Assembly: GCF_024055795.1 (NCBI RefSeq)
Contig: NZ_JAMXMY010000007.1
Location: forward strand, 186,001 to 250,000
Source: Actinoallomurus purpureus
Lineage (GTDB): Bacteria > Actinomycetota > Actinomycetes > Streptosporangiales > Streptosporangiaceae
Direction of reading: 5' to 3'
DNA: 64,000 nt
Both the position numbers and the translations under genes were made by a program. Positions 8,162 through 17,534 of this stretch are shown here, one piece after another. Each line of letters begins with the position of its first letter. Within the stretch, counting starts at the first letter, position 1. The notes beneath the pieces were generated by a model. That model saw only the letters and a list, made by a program, of their open reading frames with translations. It made no database searches and was not told the DNA's origin.

Positions 8162-9672
8162 CCCGCGACACCTCTCTCGAACGCCTCGTCAACGCCACCC
8201 TGCTCGTGCCCTTCCCCGGAGCGACCGCGCCGCGCTGGGTCCTCGACGGACTGGAGCAGGGCCTGAGCGGCGTCACGCTGTTCGCCATCAACGGCAACGT
8301 GCCGGGCTCCGACGAACTCGCGGAACTCACCGCACGACTGCGCCGGTACGCCGATCCGCTGATCTCCATCGACGAGGAGGGCGGCGACGTCACCCGCCTG
8401 GCCCACGAGACCGGCAGCCCCTACCCCGGGAGCGCGGCGCTCGGCGCTCTCGACGACCCGGCCACCACCCGGCGGGTGCACCGCTCGCTGGGCGCGGAGC
8501 TGCGGGAGGTCGGGGTCAACCTCGACTTCGCCCCGTCCGCGGACGTCAACACCGCCGACGACAACCCGATCATCGGCACCCGCGCGTTCGGGTCCGACGC
8601 CGCCCTCGTCGCGCGGCACGTCACCGCCGCCGTCACGGGCCTGCAGGAGGCCGGCGTCGCCGCCTGCGCCAAGCACTTTCCCGGCCACGGCGCGACCTCC
8701 CAGGACTCCCACCTGGAGATCCCGACGGTGCTGGCCGACCTTTCGCTGCTCGATCGCCGCGAGCTGGTGCCGTTCCGCGCGGCCATCGACGCCGGAGTCG
8801 CCGCGATCATGACCGCGCATCTGCGCGTCCCCGCCCTGACCGGCGACGACCCGGCGACCCTGTCGCCCGCCGCGGTCACCGGGCTGCTGCGCGGCACCCT
8901 GGGCTACGACGGGCCGGTCATCACAGACGCCCTGGACATGCGCGCGGCCAGCGACGCGATCGGGATCCCCGAGGCGGCGGTCCGCGCCGTACTCGCCGGG
9001 GCCGACCTGCTGTGCCTGGGCTCGCGGGAGTACGAGGACAGCGTACGGGCCATCCGTGAGCACCTCGTCACGGCCGTGCGCGACGGGCGGCTGCCCGGCG
9101 AACGTCTCGAGGAGGCCGCGGGACGGGTCACCGCGCTCAAGGCGTGGCTCGCCACCGCCGAGAGCGCCGAGGTCGACCGTGCCGCCGGCCTGGAGGCCGC
9201 CCGGCGGGCGGTACGGGTCACCGGCGCGCCGTCCGTGTCCCCCGGACCGTTCGTCGTCGAGATCCAGGCGCCGTCGAACATCGCGGTCGGACCGGTCCCC
9301 TGGGGTCTCGGGCCCTGGGCGGCCGACGCGGTGCCCGTGGAGGCCGGCGACGCCGACGCGCGACGGCTGTTGGAACGTGCCGACGGGCGATCGCTCGTCA
9401 TCGTCGTCCGGGACGCGCACCGGTACGCGGGGCACCGCGCACTGGTCTCGGCGCTGCTGGCAGCGCGCCCGGACGCCGTCCTGGTGGAGATGGGCCTGCC
9501 GGTGTGGCGGCCGGAGGGGGTCGCCTACGTCGCGACGTACGGGGCGACGCGCGCCAACGCACGGGCCGCGGCCGAGGTCATCGGCCTCGTCCAGCCGGTC
9601 GCCGGAAGCGAGGAGGGCGGGCGACCGATCGGCGCGAGCGAACCCGACACGGCGAGCGGAGTGGGCGGCTGA
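8158..9672 (+). CDS. GH3 beta-N-acetylhexosaminidase (NagZ-like)
   Basis: 504 residues, ATG overlapping the permease stop (ATGA). It lacks a signal peptide, so it works in the cytoplasm. The NagZ signature KHFPGHG (172-178) with D183 and H185 is complete, and the nucleophile is D257 in ITDALDM. After the ~340-residue barrel there is a C-terminal alpha/beta domain of about 150 residues. In this operon it would cleave imported chitobiose or muropeptide-type GlcNAc oligomers. The last ~22 codons have a diverged copy about 100 bp downstream (see repeat entry). Confidence 0.9.
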   Translation: MTRDTSLERLVNATLLVPFPGATAPRWVLDGLEQGLSGVTLFAINGNVPGSDELAELTARLRRYADPLISIDEEGGDVTRLAHETGSPYPGSAALGALDDPATTRRVHRSLGAELREVGVNLDFAPSADVNTADDNPIIGTRAFGSDAALVARHVTAAVTGLQEAGVAACAKHFPGHGATSQDSHLEIPTVLADLSLLDRRELVPFRAAIDAGVAAIMTAHLRVPALTGDDPATLSPAAVTGLLRGTLGYDGPVITDALDMRAASDAIGIPEAAVRAVLAGADLLCLGSREYEDSVRAIREHLVTAVRDGRLPGERLEEAAGRVTALKAWLATAESAEVDRAAGLEAARRAVRVTGAPSVSPGPFVVEIQAPSNIAVGPVPWGLGPWAADAVPVEAGDADARRLLERADGRSLVIVVRDAHRYAGHRALVSALLAARPDAVLVEMGLPVWRPEGVAYVATYGATRANARAAAEVIGLVQPVAGSEEGGRPIGASEPDTASGVGG

Positions 9673-9782
9673 ACAGCGTCAGGCACGACGCGGCCGCCCG
9701 CGAAGCGAGTGAGGAGGGTGAGCGGCCCATGAACGCGCACGAACCCGACGTGACAAGCGGAGGAGGTGGCTGAACAGCGTCT
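9610..9782. repeat. Diverged direct duplication of the nagZ-like gene 3' end
   Basis: Copy 1 (9610-9681) is the end of the GH3 gene; copy 2 (9711-9782) lies 101 bp downstream. Both encode a related tail: GSEEGGRPIGASEPDTASGV in the gene and ASEEGERPMNAHEPDVTSGG in the copy, each followed by Gly and then TGA and AACAGCGT. Copy 2 has no gene of its own. The rest of the 9673-9953 interval shows only a CGGTGTTCG/CGAACACCG inverted repeat (9832-9840 and 9888-9896) ahead of the Rrf2 gene. Confidence 0.75.
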
Positions 9783-9941
9783 CTGGGCGCGCGGCATCCA
9801 CCTGGCCGGCTGACGCGCCGGCGTGAACGCTCGGTGTTCGAACGGTGACGGACGGCTCGGTGTCGGGAAGGAGAGCGTGAAAAACACCGAACACCGGTCG
9901 GAAAACAGGGGCTCCTGGCGTGATCAGCTCCGACGAGGCGG

Positions 9942-9954
9942 GATAATCAGAGCA
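9942..9954 (+). promoter_or_regulatory. Leaderless promoter of the Rrf2 gene
   Basis: GATAAT at 9942-9947 is followed by 6 nt and then the ATG, and no Shine-Dalgarno sequence is visible. This is the spacing expected if transcription starts on the start codon. Inference from spacing only. Confidence 0.5.
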
Positions 9955-10421
9955 TGCGATTGTCCGCCCGGGTCGATTACGCGCTCCGCGCGTCCGCCGA
10001 GTTGGCCGTTGGCGGTGAGCGCCCCGTGACGGCCGTCCAGTTGGCCGAGGCTCAACAGATCCCGCCGAAGTTCCTGGAGAACATCCTCAGCCAGCTGCGG
10101 CGTTCGGGGCTCGTCCGCAGTCAGCGCGGGCCGGAGGGCGGCTACTGGCTCGCCCGCCCGGCGGACCAGATCTCGCTGGCCGACATCATCCGGGCCATCG
10201 ACGGCCCGCTCGTCGGCGTACGCGGGGAGCGGCCGGAGCATGTGGGGTACGAAGGGCCGGCGCGCGCGCTCCAGGCCGTCTGGATCGCGCTGCGCGCCAG
10301 CGAGCGGGCCATCCTCGAGCAGGTGACCCTGGCCGACGTGGCCTCCGGCGAGCTGCCCCCCGCCGTGCACAAGCTGACCGAGGACCCCGCCGCCTGGGAC
10401 TCCCCCGCCTTCAGAAACTGA
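9954..10421 (+). CDS. Rrf2-family transcriptional regulator without Fe-S cysteines
   Basis: 155 residues. The N-terminal winged helix is characteristic of Rrf2/IscR: LSARVDYALRASAELA followed by PPKFLENILSQLRRSGLVRS and a GPEGGYWLARP wing. The region where IscR and NsrR bind a cluster (after DIIRAIDGPL) contains no cysteine, so it should not carry a [2Fe-2S] or [4Fe-4S] cluster. The target genes are unknown; the nearest downstream gene is the Nei-type glycosylase, 22 bp away and probably cotranscribed. Confidence 0.88.
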   Translation: MRLSARVDYALRASAELAVGGERPVTAVQLAEAQQIPPKFLENILSQLRRSGLVRSQRGPEGGYWLARPADQISLADIIRAIDGPLVGVRGERPEHVGYEGPARALQAVWIALRASERAILEQVTLADVASGELPPAVHKLTEDPAAWDSPAFRN

Positions 10422-10443
10422 GGCGGCGGAGCCGGAGGACGCG

Positions 10444-11238
10444 ATGCCGGAGGGAGACGTCGTCTGGGCGGCCGCGAAGCGGCTGCACGCGGCTCTCGCC
10501 GGGCGGGTGCTCACGCGCAGCGAATTCCGGGTGCCTCGATACGCCACCACCGACCTGACCGGTCGTTCGGTCATCGAGGTGGTGTCGCGGGGCAAGCATC
10601 TGCTCATCCGGGTCGAGGGCGACGTCACCGTGCACACGCACCTGCGCATGGAAGGGGCCTGGCGGATCCGGCCGGCCGGCGCGCCGCCCCCGCGCGACCA
10701 CCGCCTGCGGCTGGTCCTGGCGAACGCCGAATGGCAGGCGCTGGGCTTCTCCCTCGGCGTGGTGGAAGTGGTGCGCACCTCACGGGAGGATCGCGTCGTC
10801 GGCCACCTGGGCCCCGACCTGCTCGGCCCGGACTGGGATCCGGCCGAGGCGGTCCGTCGCCTGCGGGAGCGCCCGGAGCGAGCGGTCGGTGAGGCCCTGC
10901 TCGACCAGACCCGGCTCGCCGGAATCGGCAACCTCTACAAGGCGGAGGTGCTGTTCCTGCGGGGCGTGGACCCGTGGTGCCCCGTCGGCGAGGTCCCCGG
11001 CATCGAGGCGCTGGTCGAACTCGCCCGCCGTCTGATCGACGCCAACAAGGATCACTTGGACCAGATCACCACCGGCGCCCGCCGGCCGGGTGCGCAGACG
11101 TGGGTCTACGGACGCGCCGGCCGGCCCTGCCGGCGCTGCGGTACGCCGATCCGGCGGGCGGACCAGGGTGACCGGCCGGAGGAGCGGGTCACGTTCTGGT
11201 GTCCCTCGTGTCAGTCTCGGCGGAGTCCGCCGCCATGA
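10444..11238 (+). CDS. nei2: Endonuclease VIII-like DNA glycosylase/AP lyase (Nei type)
   Basis: 264 residues of the Fpg/Nei family, which excises oxidised pyrimidines and cuts AP sites. The N-terminal catalytic Pro2-Glu3 (PEGD) is present, as are the conserved Lys at K51 and the helix-two-turn-helix with LDQTRLAGIGNLYKAEVLF. A C-terminal zinc finger is formed by C229, C232, C253 and C256. PEGDVVW fits Nei rather than Fpg. CGGAGGA precedes the ATG by 5-6 nt. Confidence 0.9.
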   Translation: MPEGDVVWAAAKRLHAALAGRVLTRSEFRVPRYATTDLTGRSVIEVVSRGKHLLIRVEGDVTVHTHLRMEGAWRIRPAGAPPPRDHRLRLVLANAEWQALGFSLGVVEVVRTSREDRVVGHLGPDLLGPDWDPAEAVRRLRERPERAVGEALLDQTRLAGIGNLYKAEVLFLRGVDPWCPVGEVPGIEALVELARRLIDANKDHLDQITTGARRPGAQTWVYGRAGRPCRRCGTPIRRADQGDRPEERVTFWCPSCQSRRSPPP

Positions 11239-11243
11239 AAGGT

Positions 11244-11271
11244 CATGGCAGCGGATTCCTCCGCTGCCATG
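11244..11271. terminator. Perfect hairpin terminator between convergent nei2 and dps
   Basis: CATGGCAGCGGA (11244-11255), loop TTCC, then the exact reverse complement (11260-11271): a 12-bp perfect stem. It sits between two convergent genes and can serve both strands. No T-run follows, which is common in high-GC genomes. Confidence 0.85.
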
Positions 11272-11313
11272 TGCCGGGGCAGAGCGTGTCGACGCGGCGG
11301 CGCCGGTGCGCCC

Positions 11314-11781
11314 TCAGCGCTGCGTCTCGAACATCCAGTGCTGCTTCTCCAGGTCCTGCGCGACCGTGATCAGCAGGTCCTGGGAGACGAGGTCCGAGTC
11401 GTCCGTGGTCTCGATGCGGGCACGGAACCGCTGGATCATCTCGGCGAGGATGTCGGTGATCGCGGCGACCACCTTGTCGTCCTGCAGGTAGCCGGCGTCC
11501 AGCTGGTGGACCTTGGTCGTCTCGGCCACCGTGCGCGCCCGGCCATCGGGGTTGAAACCGATCGCCACGGCCCGCTCGGCCACCGTGTCCGCGTGGTCGC
11601 GCGCCAGGGCGACGACCTCGTCGAGCTGCAGGTGGACGGAGCGGAAGTTGCGCCCGGTGAGATTCCAGTGCGCCTGCTTGGCCAGCAGGTGCAGATCGAC
11701 GAGATCCACCAGCGACTCCTGCAACGCGGCGCCGGTGACCTTGCGCGCCTCGTCGGAAAGCGGGCTCTTCACGGTCGACAT
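11314..11781 (-). CDS. dps: Dps-family ferritin-like DNA-protection protein
   Basis: 155 residues. The intersubunit ferroxidase motif is complete: AKQAHWNLTG with H38, then H50 and D54-E55 in SVHLQLDEVVALARDHAD. Dps dodecamers store iron, detoxify peroxide and coat DNA in stationary phase. There is a strong GAGGAGG Shine-Dalgarno before the ATG. Upstream, CCCTATCAGGG (about 11810-11820) is a short inverted repeat that may belong to the promoter. Confidence 0.93.
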   Translation of the reverse strand: MSTVKSPLSDEARKVTGAALQESLVDLVDLHLLAKQAHWNLTGRNFRSVHLQLDEVVALARDHADTVAERAVAIGFNPDGRARTVAETTKVHQLDAGYLQDDKVVAAITDILAEMIQRFRARIETTDDSDLVSQDLLITVAQDLEKQHWMFETQR

Positions 11782-11917
11782 CGCCGGGTCCTCCTCAGTC
11801 GGGTCGAATCCCTATCAGGGGCGACCCTTCCCGGCGAGGAACGCGGTAACCGTGGTTCGGCTCGCGGGGCCCGTCAGGAGCCGCGAGCGCCCGATGGGAG
11901 GCACTGGGGCTCAGGCA

Positions 11918-14900
11918 TCAGGTGCCGATCGCGCTCGGGCCCAGGAGATGCTTCACATCGCCGAAGAACGCGGTGTCGGCGCTGACCTGGAATCTTTCCA
12001 GATTGATCAGGATGCCTTTCGCGCCGGGCCGGTGTGGTTGCAGCCGCAGGTGGACGGGCGCCTTGCCGGGATGGGTCACCAGAATTTGCTTCAGGTCCTG
12101 GACGAGAGCGGGATTCACCCGCACCTCGGGCAGCGAGATCACCACCGGCGACTCCACGTCGCTTCCCACGGTTGACACGTCGAGGATCTCCAACGTTTCG
12201 CCGTAGATGGTGATGGCGCCGTCGCGCTCATTGATCCGGCCGGTCACCGACACGACGCGGTCGGCGACGAGTTCGGTCGCGTACAGCATGTACGCCTTGG
12301 GGAAGAACAAGCATTCGATACCGGCGTCGAGGTCTTCGAGCGTGATGATCGCCCACGTGTCGCCATTTTTGGTCACCTTCCGGTCGACCTTGCCGATGAT
12401 TCCGGCGATCTTGACGGTGCCCTCGGTGCGGGACCCGGCCAGCAGTTCGGCCAGCGCGTGATCCCGGTTACGTTCCAGGACGCGTTCAGCCCCGTCGAGA
12501 GGGTGGCTGGAGACGTACAGGCCGAGCATCTCCCGCTCGAACGCCAGCAGGGTCGCCTTGTCCCAATCGGGCCCCTCCGGGATCGCGACGCTGATCGCAT
12601 CCCCAGAGGACTCCACGTCCATCTCGCCGAACAGCGAATCCTGGCCCATGGCGGCGTTACGTTTGTCATCGATGACCGCATCGACCGCCTGCTCGTGGAC
12701 GAGCACCAGCGACTTGCGCCGGTGGCCCAAGCTGTCGAACGCCCCGGCTTTGATGAGCGATTCGATCGCGCGCTTGTTGCAGACCGCGATGGGGACCCGC
12801 CGAAGGAAATCGTTGAAGTCGGTGTAGGGGCCTTCCCTCCGGCCGGAGACGATGCCATCGACGACGTTTTCGCCGATGTTACGGACCGCGCCGAGCCCGA
12901 AACGGATGTCCGAGCCGACCGCGGCGAACCGGAGCTGGGATTCGTTGGCGTCCGGAGGCAGGACTTTGATCTTCATCCGGCGGGCCTCCGCGAGGTAGAC
13001 CGCCATCTTGTCCTTGTTGACGCCCACCGAGGTCAGTAGCGCGGCCATGTACTCGGCCGGGTAGTTGGCCTTCAGGTACGCGGTCCAGTACGACACCAGT
13101 CCGTACCCGGCCGTATGGGACTTGTTGAATCCGTAGGCCGAGAAGGGGACAAGCACGTCCCAGACGGCTTTGGTGGCCTCCTGGGAGTTACCGTTCTTGC
13201 CCATACCCTCGGAGAAGATGGCCCATTGCTTGTCCATCTCCTCCTTTTTCTTCTTGCCCATCGCCCGGCGCAGGATGTCCGCGCCGCCCAACGTGTAGCC
13301 GGCGAGCTGCTGGGCGATGGCCATGACCTGCTCCTGGTACACGACCAGGTGGTACGTGGTGCCCAGGATCGGCTCGAGGGCTTCCTTCAGATCGGGATGG
13401 ATCGGTTCGGTCTTCTGCTGCCCGCTCTTGCGCAGCGCGTAGTTGACGTGCGCGTTGGCGCCCATCGGGCCCGGCCGGCCCAGCGCCAGGACGGCGGAGA
13501 CGTCCTCGAATCGGGTCGGGGCCATCAGTTTGGTCAGGTCCCGCATCATGGTGGAGTCCAGCTGGAAGACACCCAGCGTCCAGCCCTGCCGCAGCAGCTC
13601 ATAGGTCTTGGCGTCATCCATCGGCACCGACAGCATGTCCAAGTCGATGCCGCGGTTGGATTTGACGTTGGCGACGGCGTCACCCAGGACGGTCAGGTTC
13701 CGCAGCCCGAGGAAGTCCATCTTCAGCGCGCCGAGCGTCTCACAGCTCGGGCCGTCGAAGCCGGTGATGCGAGCGCCGTCATCGGGACGCTGATGAATCG
13801 GCATGACCTCGACCAGCGGCTCACTGGACAAGATCACCCCGGCGGCGTGCACGCCGGTACCCCGGGTCAGTCCCTCGATACCGCGGCCGGTGTCGATGAC
13901 CTTCTTGACGTCAGGATCTTCTTCATACAGACGACGAAGCTCGGTGGCCTCGTTGTACCGCGGGTGATTCTCGTCAAATACACCCGAAAGCGGGATCTCT
14001 TTCCCCATCACCGCCGGCGGGAACGCCTTGGTGATCTTCTCCCCGAGCGCGAAGGGATAGCCCAGAACCCGGCCGGCATCCTTGACCGCGGCCTTGGACT
14101 TGATCGTCATGTAGGTGATGATCAGTGAGACGTTGTCCTCGCCGTACTTCTCGGTGACGTACCGGATCATGTCACCGCGCCGGCGCTCGTCGAAGTCCAA
14201 GTCGACATCAGGCATCGAGACACGTTCGGGGTTGAGGAACCGCTCGAAGATCAGCCCGTGCTCGATCGGATCGAGCTCGGTGATCCCGGTGACGTAGGAG
14301 ACCATGCTGCCCGTGGCCGAACCGCGGCCGGGCCCGACCCAGATGCCAGACTCCCTTGCATACCGGCAGATGTCGGCGACGACGAGGAAGTACCCGGGAA
14401 AGCCCATGCCCTCGATGACGCCGAGCTCGTACTCGATCCGCTCCAGTACCTCGGTGGGCACGTTCTCGCCGTACCGGTCGTGCGCTCCGCGGGCTGCCTC
14501 CTTTCGCAGCCAGCTCATCTCGGTCTCGCCGTCGGGGACCGGATATTTGGCGGCGAGATCTCGGTGCGCGAACACCGGCGCGTAGTCCTCGATGCGCTCC
14601 GCGATCGCCAGCGTGTTCCGGCATCCTTCGAGCCAGGCGTCTGAAGAGTCGACCGCGCGCATCTCCTCCGCGGTCTTCAGGTAGTAGCCCGACCCGCCGA
14701 ACCGGAATCGACTCGGATCCGCCATCTGGCTCTGCGTCCCCACGCACAGCAGCGCGTCGTGCGCCTCGGACTGGTCCTCGGTGACGTAATGGGAGTCGTT
14801 GGTGACCAGCGGCGGAATATCGAGCCGCTTGCCGATCTCCAGCAGGTCCTTGCGGACCCGCCGCTCGATCGGCAGGCCATGATCCATCAGCTCGAGGAAG

Positions 14901-15481
14901 TAGTTGTCCTTGCCGAAGATCTCCTGATATTTACCGGCCGCCTTCAGGGCTTCCTCGAACTGGTTGAGCCGCAGCCGGGTCTGTACCGCGCCCGATGGGC
15001 AGCCCGTGGTGGCGATGATCCCCTCGCCGTACTGCTCGAAGAGCTCATCGTCCATCCGCGGCCACTTGCGGTAGTGCCCCTCCAGCGAAGCCAGCGAGGA
15101 GATCTTGAACAGGTTCCGCAAGCCCTGCGCCGTCGCGGCCCACATCGTCTTGTGAAGATACGAACCGGAGGCGGAGACGTCGCCGCCCTCACCCGTCGTC
15201 TCGTTGCTCTTGCGCTGCGACCGTTCTCCCCAGAGCACGGGCTCCTTGTGGAACCGGGATACCGGAGCCACGTAGGCCTCAATGCCGATGATGGGCGTGA
15301 TCCCGGCCTTCGTCGCCGCGCCGTAGAACTCGTAAGACCCGAACATGTTGCCGTGGTCACTCATCGCCACCGCCGGCATCCCCAGCTCAGCGGCCCGCTG
15401 CACCAATGGGGCGACCTTCGCCGCGCCGTCAAGCATCGAGTACTCAGTGTGAACATGCAGGTGGGCGAATGAGTCAGCCAC
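11918..15481 (-). CDS. dnaE: DNA polymerase III alpha subunit
   Basis: 1187 residues, the replicative polymerase. The start is taken as the GTG at 15481 (GAGAGG 7 nt upstream), which gives the family-standard VADSFAHLHVHTEYS opening; an upstream ATG gives an unlikely 13-residue extension. The N-terminal PHP domain has HLHVH (7-11) and MSDHGNMFG. The polymerase palm acidic pair is D425 and D427 in PDVDLDFDE. Helix-hairpin-helix, OB-fold and C-terminal beta-clamp regions follow. The length matches other actinobacterial DnaE1 proteins and no intein interrupts it. Confidence 0.96.
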   Translation of the reverse strand: MADSFAHLHVHTEYSMLDGAAKVAPLVQRAAELGMPAVAMSDHGNMFGSYEFYGAATKAGITPIIGIEAYVAPVSRFHKEPVLWGERSQRKSNETTGEGGDVSASGSYLHKTMWAATAQGLRNLFKISSLASLEGHYRKWPRMDDELFEQYGEGIIATTGCPSGAVQTRLRLNQFEEALKAAGKYQEIFGKDNYFLELMDHGLPIERRVRKDLLEIGKRLDIPPLVTNDSHYVTEDQSEAHDALLCVGTQSQMADPSRFRFGGSGYYLKTAEEMRAVDSSDAWLEGCRNTLAIAERIEDYAPVFAHRDLAAKYPVPDGETEMSWLRKEAARGAHDRYGENVPTEVLERIEYELGVIEGMGFPGYFLVVADICRYARESGIWVGPGRGSATGSMVSYVTGITELDPIEHGLIFERFLNPERVSMPDVDLDFDERRRGDMIRYVTEKYGEDNVSLIITYMTIKSKAAVKDAGRVLGYPFALGEKITKAFPPAVMGKEIPLSGVFDENHPRYNEATELRRLYEEDPDVKKVIDTGRGIEGLTRGTGVHAAGVILSSEPLVEVMPIHQRPDDGARITGFDGPSCETLGALKMDFLGLRNLTVLGDAVANVKSNRGIDLDMLSVPMDDAKTYELLRQGWTLGVFQLDSTMMRDLTKLMAPTRFEDVSAVLALGRPGPMGANAHVNYALRKSGQQKTEPIHPDLKEALEPILGTTYHLVVYQEQVMAIAQQLAGYTLGGADILRRAMGKKKKEEMDKQWAIFSEGMGKNGNSQEATKAVWDVLVPFSAYGFNKSHTAGYGLVSYWTAYLKANYPAEYMAALLTSVGVNKDKMAVYLAEARRMKIKVLPPDANESQLRFAAVGSDIRFGLGAVRNIGENVVDGIVSGRREGPYTDFNDFLRRVPIAVCNKRAIESLIKAGAFDSLGHRRKSLVLVHEQAVDAVIDDKRNAAMGQDSLFGEMDVESSGDAISVAIPEGPDWDKATLLAFEREMLGLYVSSHPLDGAERVLERNRDHALAELLAGSRTEGTVKIAGIIGKVDRKVTKNGDTWAIITLEDLDAGIECLFFPKAYMLYATELVADRVVSVTGRINERDGAITIYGETLEILDVSTVGSDVESPVVISLPEVRVNPALVQDLKQILVTHPGKAPVHLRLQPHRPGAKGILINLERFQVSADTAFFGDVKHLLGPSAIGT

Positions 15482-15776
15482 TCCGGCACCTCTCGCGGCA
15501 GGGGTTGATGGGGCTCCCAAGACTCTAGTCCCACATCATGCGCACGACTCGCAGACAGCGTCAGCCGCCGGGTCCCGCCCTGCGCGGCGATGGAACGGGA
15601 CGCGGGAGAGACCGGAGGGGGCGTGTCGGGTCAGATGTCCGGTTCCCCGGCCGTCTGCGGTACACGGGAGTCCGCCCGGGATGCCCTCGATGTCGCGCGG
15701 CACAGCGAAGCGCCCCGCGCCGCTTTCATGGAACCTGAGCGGATCCGCAGCGGGGGCGCCTACGCGGTCTGGGCGG
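15482..15776. other. Intergenic, no gene seen
   Basis: About 295 bp between the end of clgR and the start of dnaE, both on the minus strand. It must hold the dnaE promoter. I see no clear -35/-10 pair, hairpin or conserved coding frame; open frames here show no recognisable protein. Confidence 0.5.
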
Positions 15777-16148
15777 TCAGGCCGCGACCATATCGGCGCG
15801 AAGGGCGTTCTCGATCGTCTCCGGGGTGGCGGGAATGGCGTCGGCCGAAATCCGGTCGCCGTCGAGCCGCTCGTGCTCCGGCGGCGCACCGGCCATCACC
15901 GGCTCCTGCTGGAGCTCGGCCAGCGCCAGCTGGTCGGAGACATCGCGCAGCACGTGCGAGAGGGGCACGCCGAGGGCTTTGCAGATCGAGGCGAGCAGCT
16001 CCGAGGAGGCTTCCTTCTGTCCCCGCTCGACCTCGGAAAGATAACCCAGCGACACCCGTGCCGCCGCGGAAACTTCCCGGAGGGTACGGCCTTGGCGCAG
16101 CCGCAGCTGCCGGAGTACGTCGCCGAGCAGCTGACGAAGCAGGACCAT
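15777..16148 (-). CDS. clgR: ClgR-type XRE regulator of Clp proteases
   Basis: 123 residues starting at the ATG at 16148 (GGAGGG 8 nt upstream), which gives the family opening [16 protein letters not shown]. The HTH of ClgR is clear: [20 protein letters not shown] followed by [13 protein letters not shown]. ClgR activates clp and lon protease genes and is itself degraded by ClpP. The C-terminus ends in VAA, an Ala-Ala tail like that recognised in Streptomyces ClgR. It lies next to cinA and pgsA, as in mycobacteria and Streptomyces. Confidence 0.9.
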   Translation of the reverse strand: MVLLRQLLGDVLRQLRLRQGRTLREVSAAARVSLGYLSEVERGQKEASSELLASICKALGVPLSHVLRDVSDQLALAELQQEPVMAGAPPEHERLDGDRISADAIPATPETIENALRADMVAA

Positions 16149-16233
16149 GTCTCGCTCCCTCCGTGTGTCCTGACTCATCTACCGGTTCCACCGTACCTGT
16201 CTTCACGATGCACGTGGCAGACCGAAACTTTCA

Positions 16234-16251
16234 TGTTCGCTTCCGACGTAA
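16234..16251. promoter_or_regulatory. Imperfect ClgR-like box upstream of clgR
   Basis: TGTTCGCTTCCGACGTAA contains GTTCGC-N5-ACG, close to the reported ClgR consensus GTTCGC-N5-GCG but with mismatches in the right half. It lies ~85 bp before the clgR start, fitting autoregulation. Tentative. Confidence 0.35.
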
Positions 16252-16259
16252 CGCTGTAA

Positions 16260-17534
16260 TCACCCTGGTTCTTCCCGGTTGCCCGCCGTGACGGCCCAAC
16301 CCTCGCAGGACTCCAGTGTGAGCAGATGACGCCGCAACAGGTCAAGTGCATGGACGACCGTCATCCTGCGGATCGGGCCCCGGGCCCGCTCGCCGTCGCC
16401 CGCGACCGGCAGCCGGACCGAGCGAACCGTCGGATGATCGCCGGTACCGGCCACCGCGACGTGAACGGTGCCGACCGGCTGCCCGTCCTGCGGATCGGGC
16501 CCGGCGACCCCGGTCACGGCGAGACCGTAGGAGGCTCCGAGGCGGTCGCGCACACCGACCGCCATCGCGGCGGCGACGTCCGGATGGACCGCGCCGTGCG
16601 CGGCCAGCAGATCCGCCGGCACGCCGAGAAGCAGATTCTTGAGTGGGGTCGCGTATGCGACAACACCACCTAGGAACGTCGCGGATGAGCCCGGCATTCC
16701 CGTGAGCTCGGCGCCGAGCAGGCCTCCGGTGAGCGACTCGGCCACCGCGACGGTGCCGCCCCGCTCGGCCAGCAGGCGATGGACCACGCGGTCCAGGGCG
16801 ACGTCCTCCTCGGCGTACACCGCCCCGCCGAGCAGCTCCCGCGCCATCGCCGCCGCCTCGGCCACCCGGTCCTCGGCGTCCCCCTCGATCCGCACCCGGA
16901 CCTCGCCCGGGGACGGGTAGTAGGCGAGCCGCACGCCGGGGAGCGCCTCGACCGGCGTCAGCCGCGCCGCGACCACGGACTCCCACACCGTCGCGGTGCG
17001 CATCACCCGGGCCGCCACCGGCGTGCCGGCCAGCTCGGGCAGCACCCACTCCTCGACGATCGCGCGCATCTCCTCCGGCACCCCCGGCACGGCGTACGCC
17101 ACACCGCCCGGAAGGGCCACGCGCAGTCCCGGCGCGGTGCCGGCCGGGTTGGGAAGCTGCCGGGCGCCCTCAGGGACGTCGGCCATCCGCAGCGCCGACT
17201 GCCGCAGCGGGACGCCGCGGCTCACGGAACGCTCCCGCAGGCGGGCCTCCAGGGCCGGATCGCGCCGCAGGGTCACCCCGGCCGCGCGGGCCAGAGCGTC
17301 CCGTGTCACGTCGTCGGAGGTGCCGCCGAGGCCTCCGGTCACGATGACCGCGTCGGCGCGCTTGAGGGCCTCCTGGAGCGCCGCTGTGATCGTTTCCGTG
17401 TCGTCGGGGACGACCACGCCGCGAACGACCCGCGCGCCCGCCTCCGTGAGCCGCCACCCGAGCCACCTGGCGTTGCCGTTGACCATGTCGCCGCGCAGCA
17501 GCTCGTCACCGACCGTCAGCAGCTCGACTCGCAC
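16260..17534 (-). CDS. cinA: CinA-family protein (nicotinamide-nucleotide amidase domain)
   Basis: 424 residues with both usual domains. The N-terminal MoCF/COG1058 domain has [19 protein letters not shown] and [18 protein letters not shown]. The C-terminal PncC domain has [15 protein letters not shown] with [10 protein letters not shown] and the [11 protein letters not shown] loop. It recycles nicotinamide mononucleotide. The GTG start lies 29 nt inside the end of pgsA with AAGGA upstream, so the two are cotranscribed. Confidence 0.93.
   Translation of the reverse strand: MRVELLTVGDELLRGDMVNGNARWLGWRLTEAGARVVRGVVVPDDTETITAALQEALKRADAVIVTGGLGGTSDDVTRDALARAAGVTLRRDPALEARLRERSVSRGVPLRQSALRMADVPEGARQLPNPAGTAPGLRVALPGGVAYAVPGVPEEMRAIVEEWVLPELAGTPVAARVMRTATVWESVVAARLTPVEALPGVRLAYYPSPGEVRVRIEGDAEDRVAEAAAMARELLGGAVYAEEDVALDRVVHRLLAERGGTVAVAESLTGGLLGAELTGMPGSSATFLGGVVAYATPLKNLLLGVPADLLAAHGAVHPDVAAAMAVGVRDRLGASYGLAVTGVAGPDPQDGQPVGTVHVAVAGTGDHPTVRSVRLPVAGDGERARGPIRRMTVVHALDLLRRHLLTLESCEGWAVTAGNREEPG

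Noticed and set aside
9836-9843. GTTCGAAC as a LexA/SOS box before the Rrf2 gene
   Set aside because: Actinobacterial LexA sites need CGAAC-N4-GTTCG; this 8-mer lacks the spacing.
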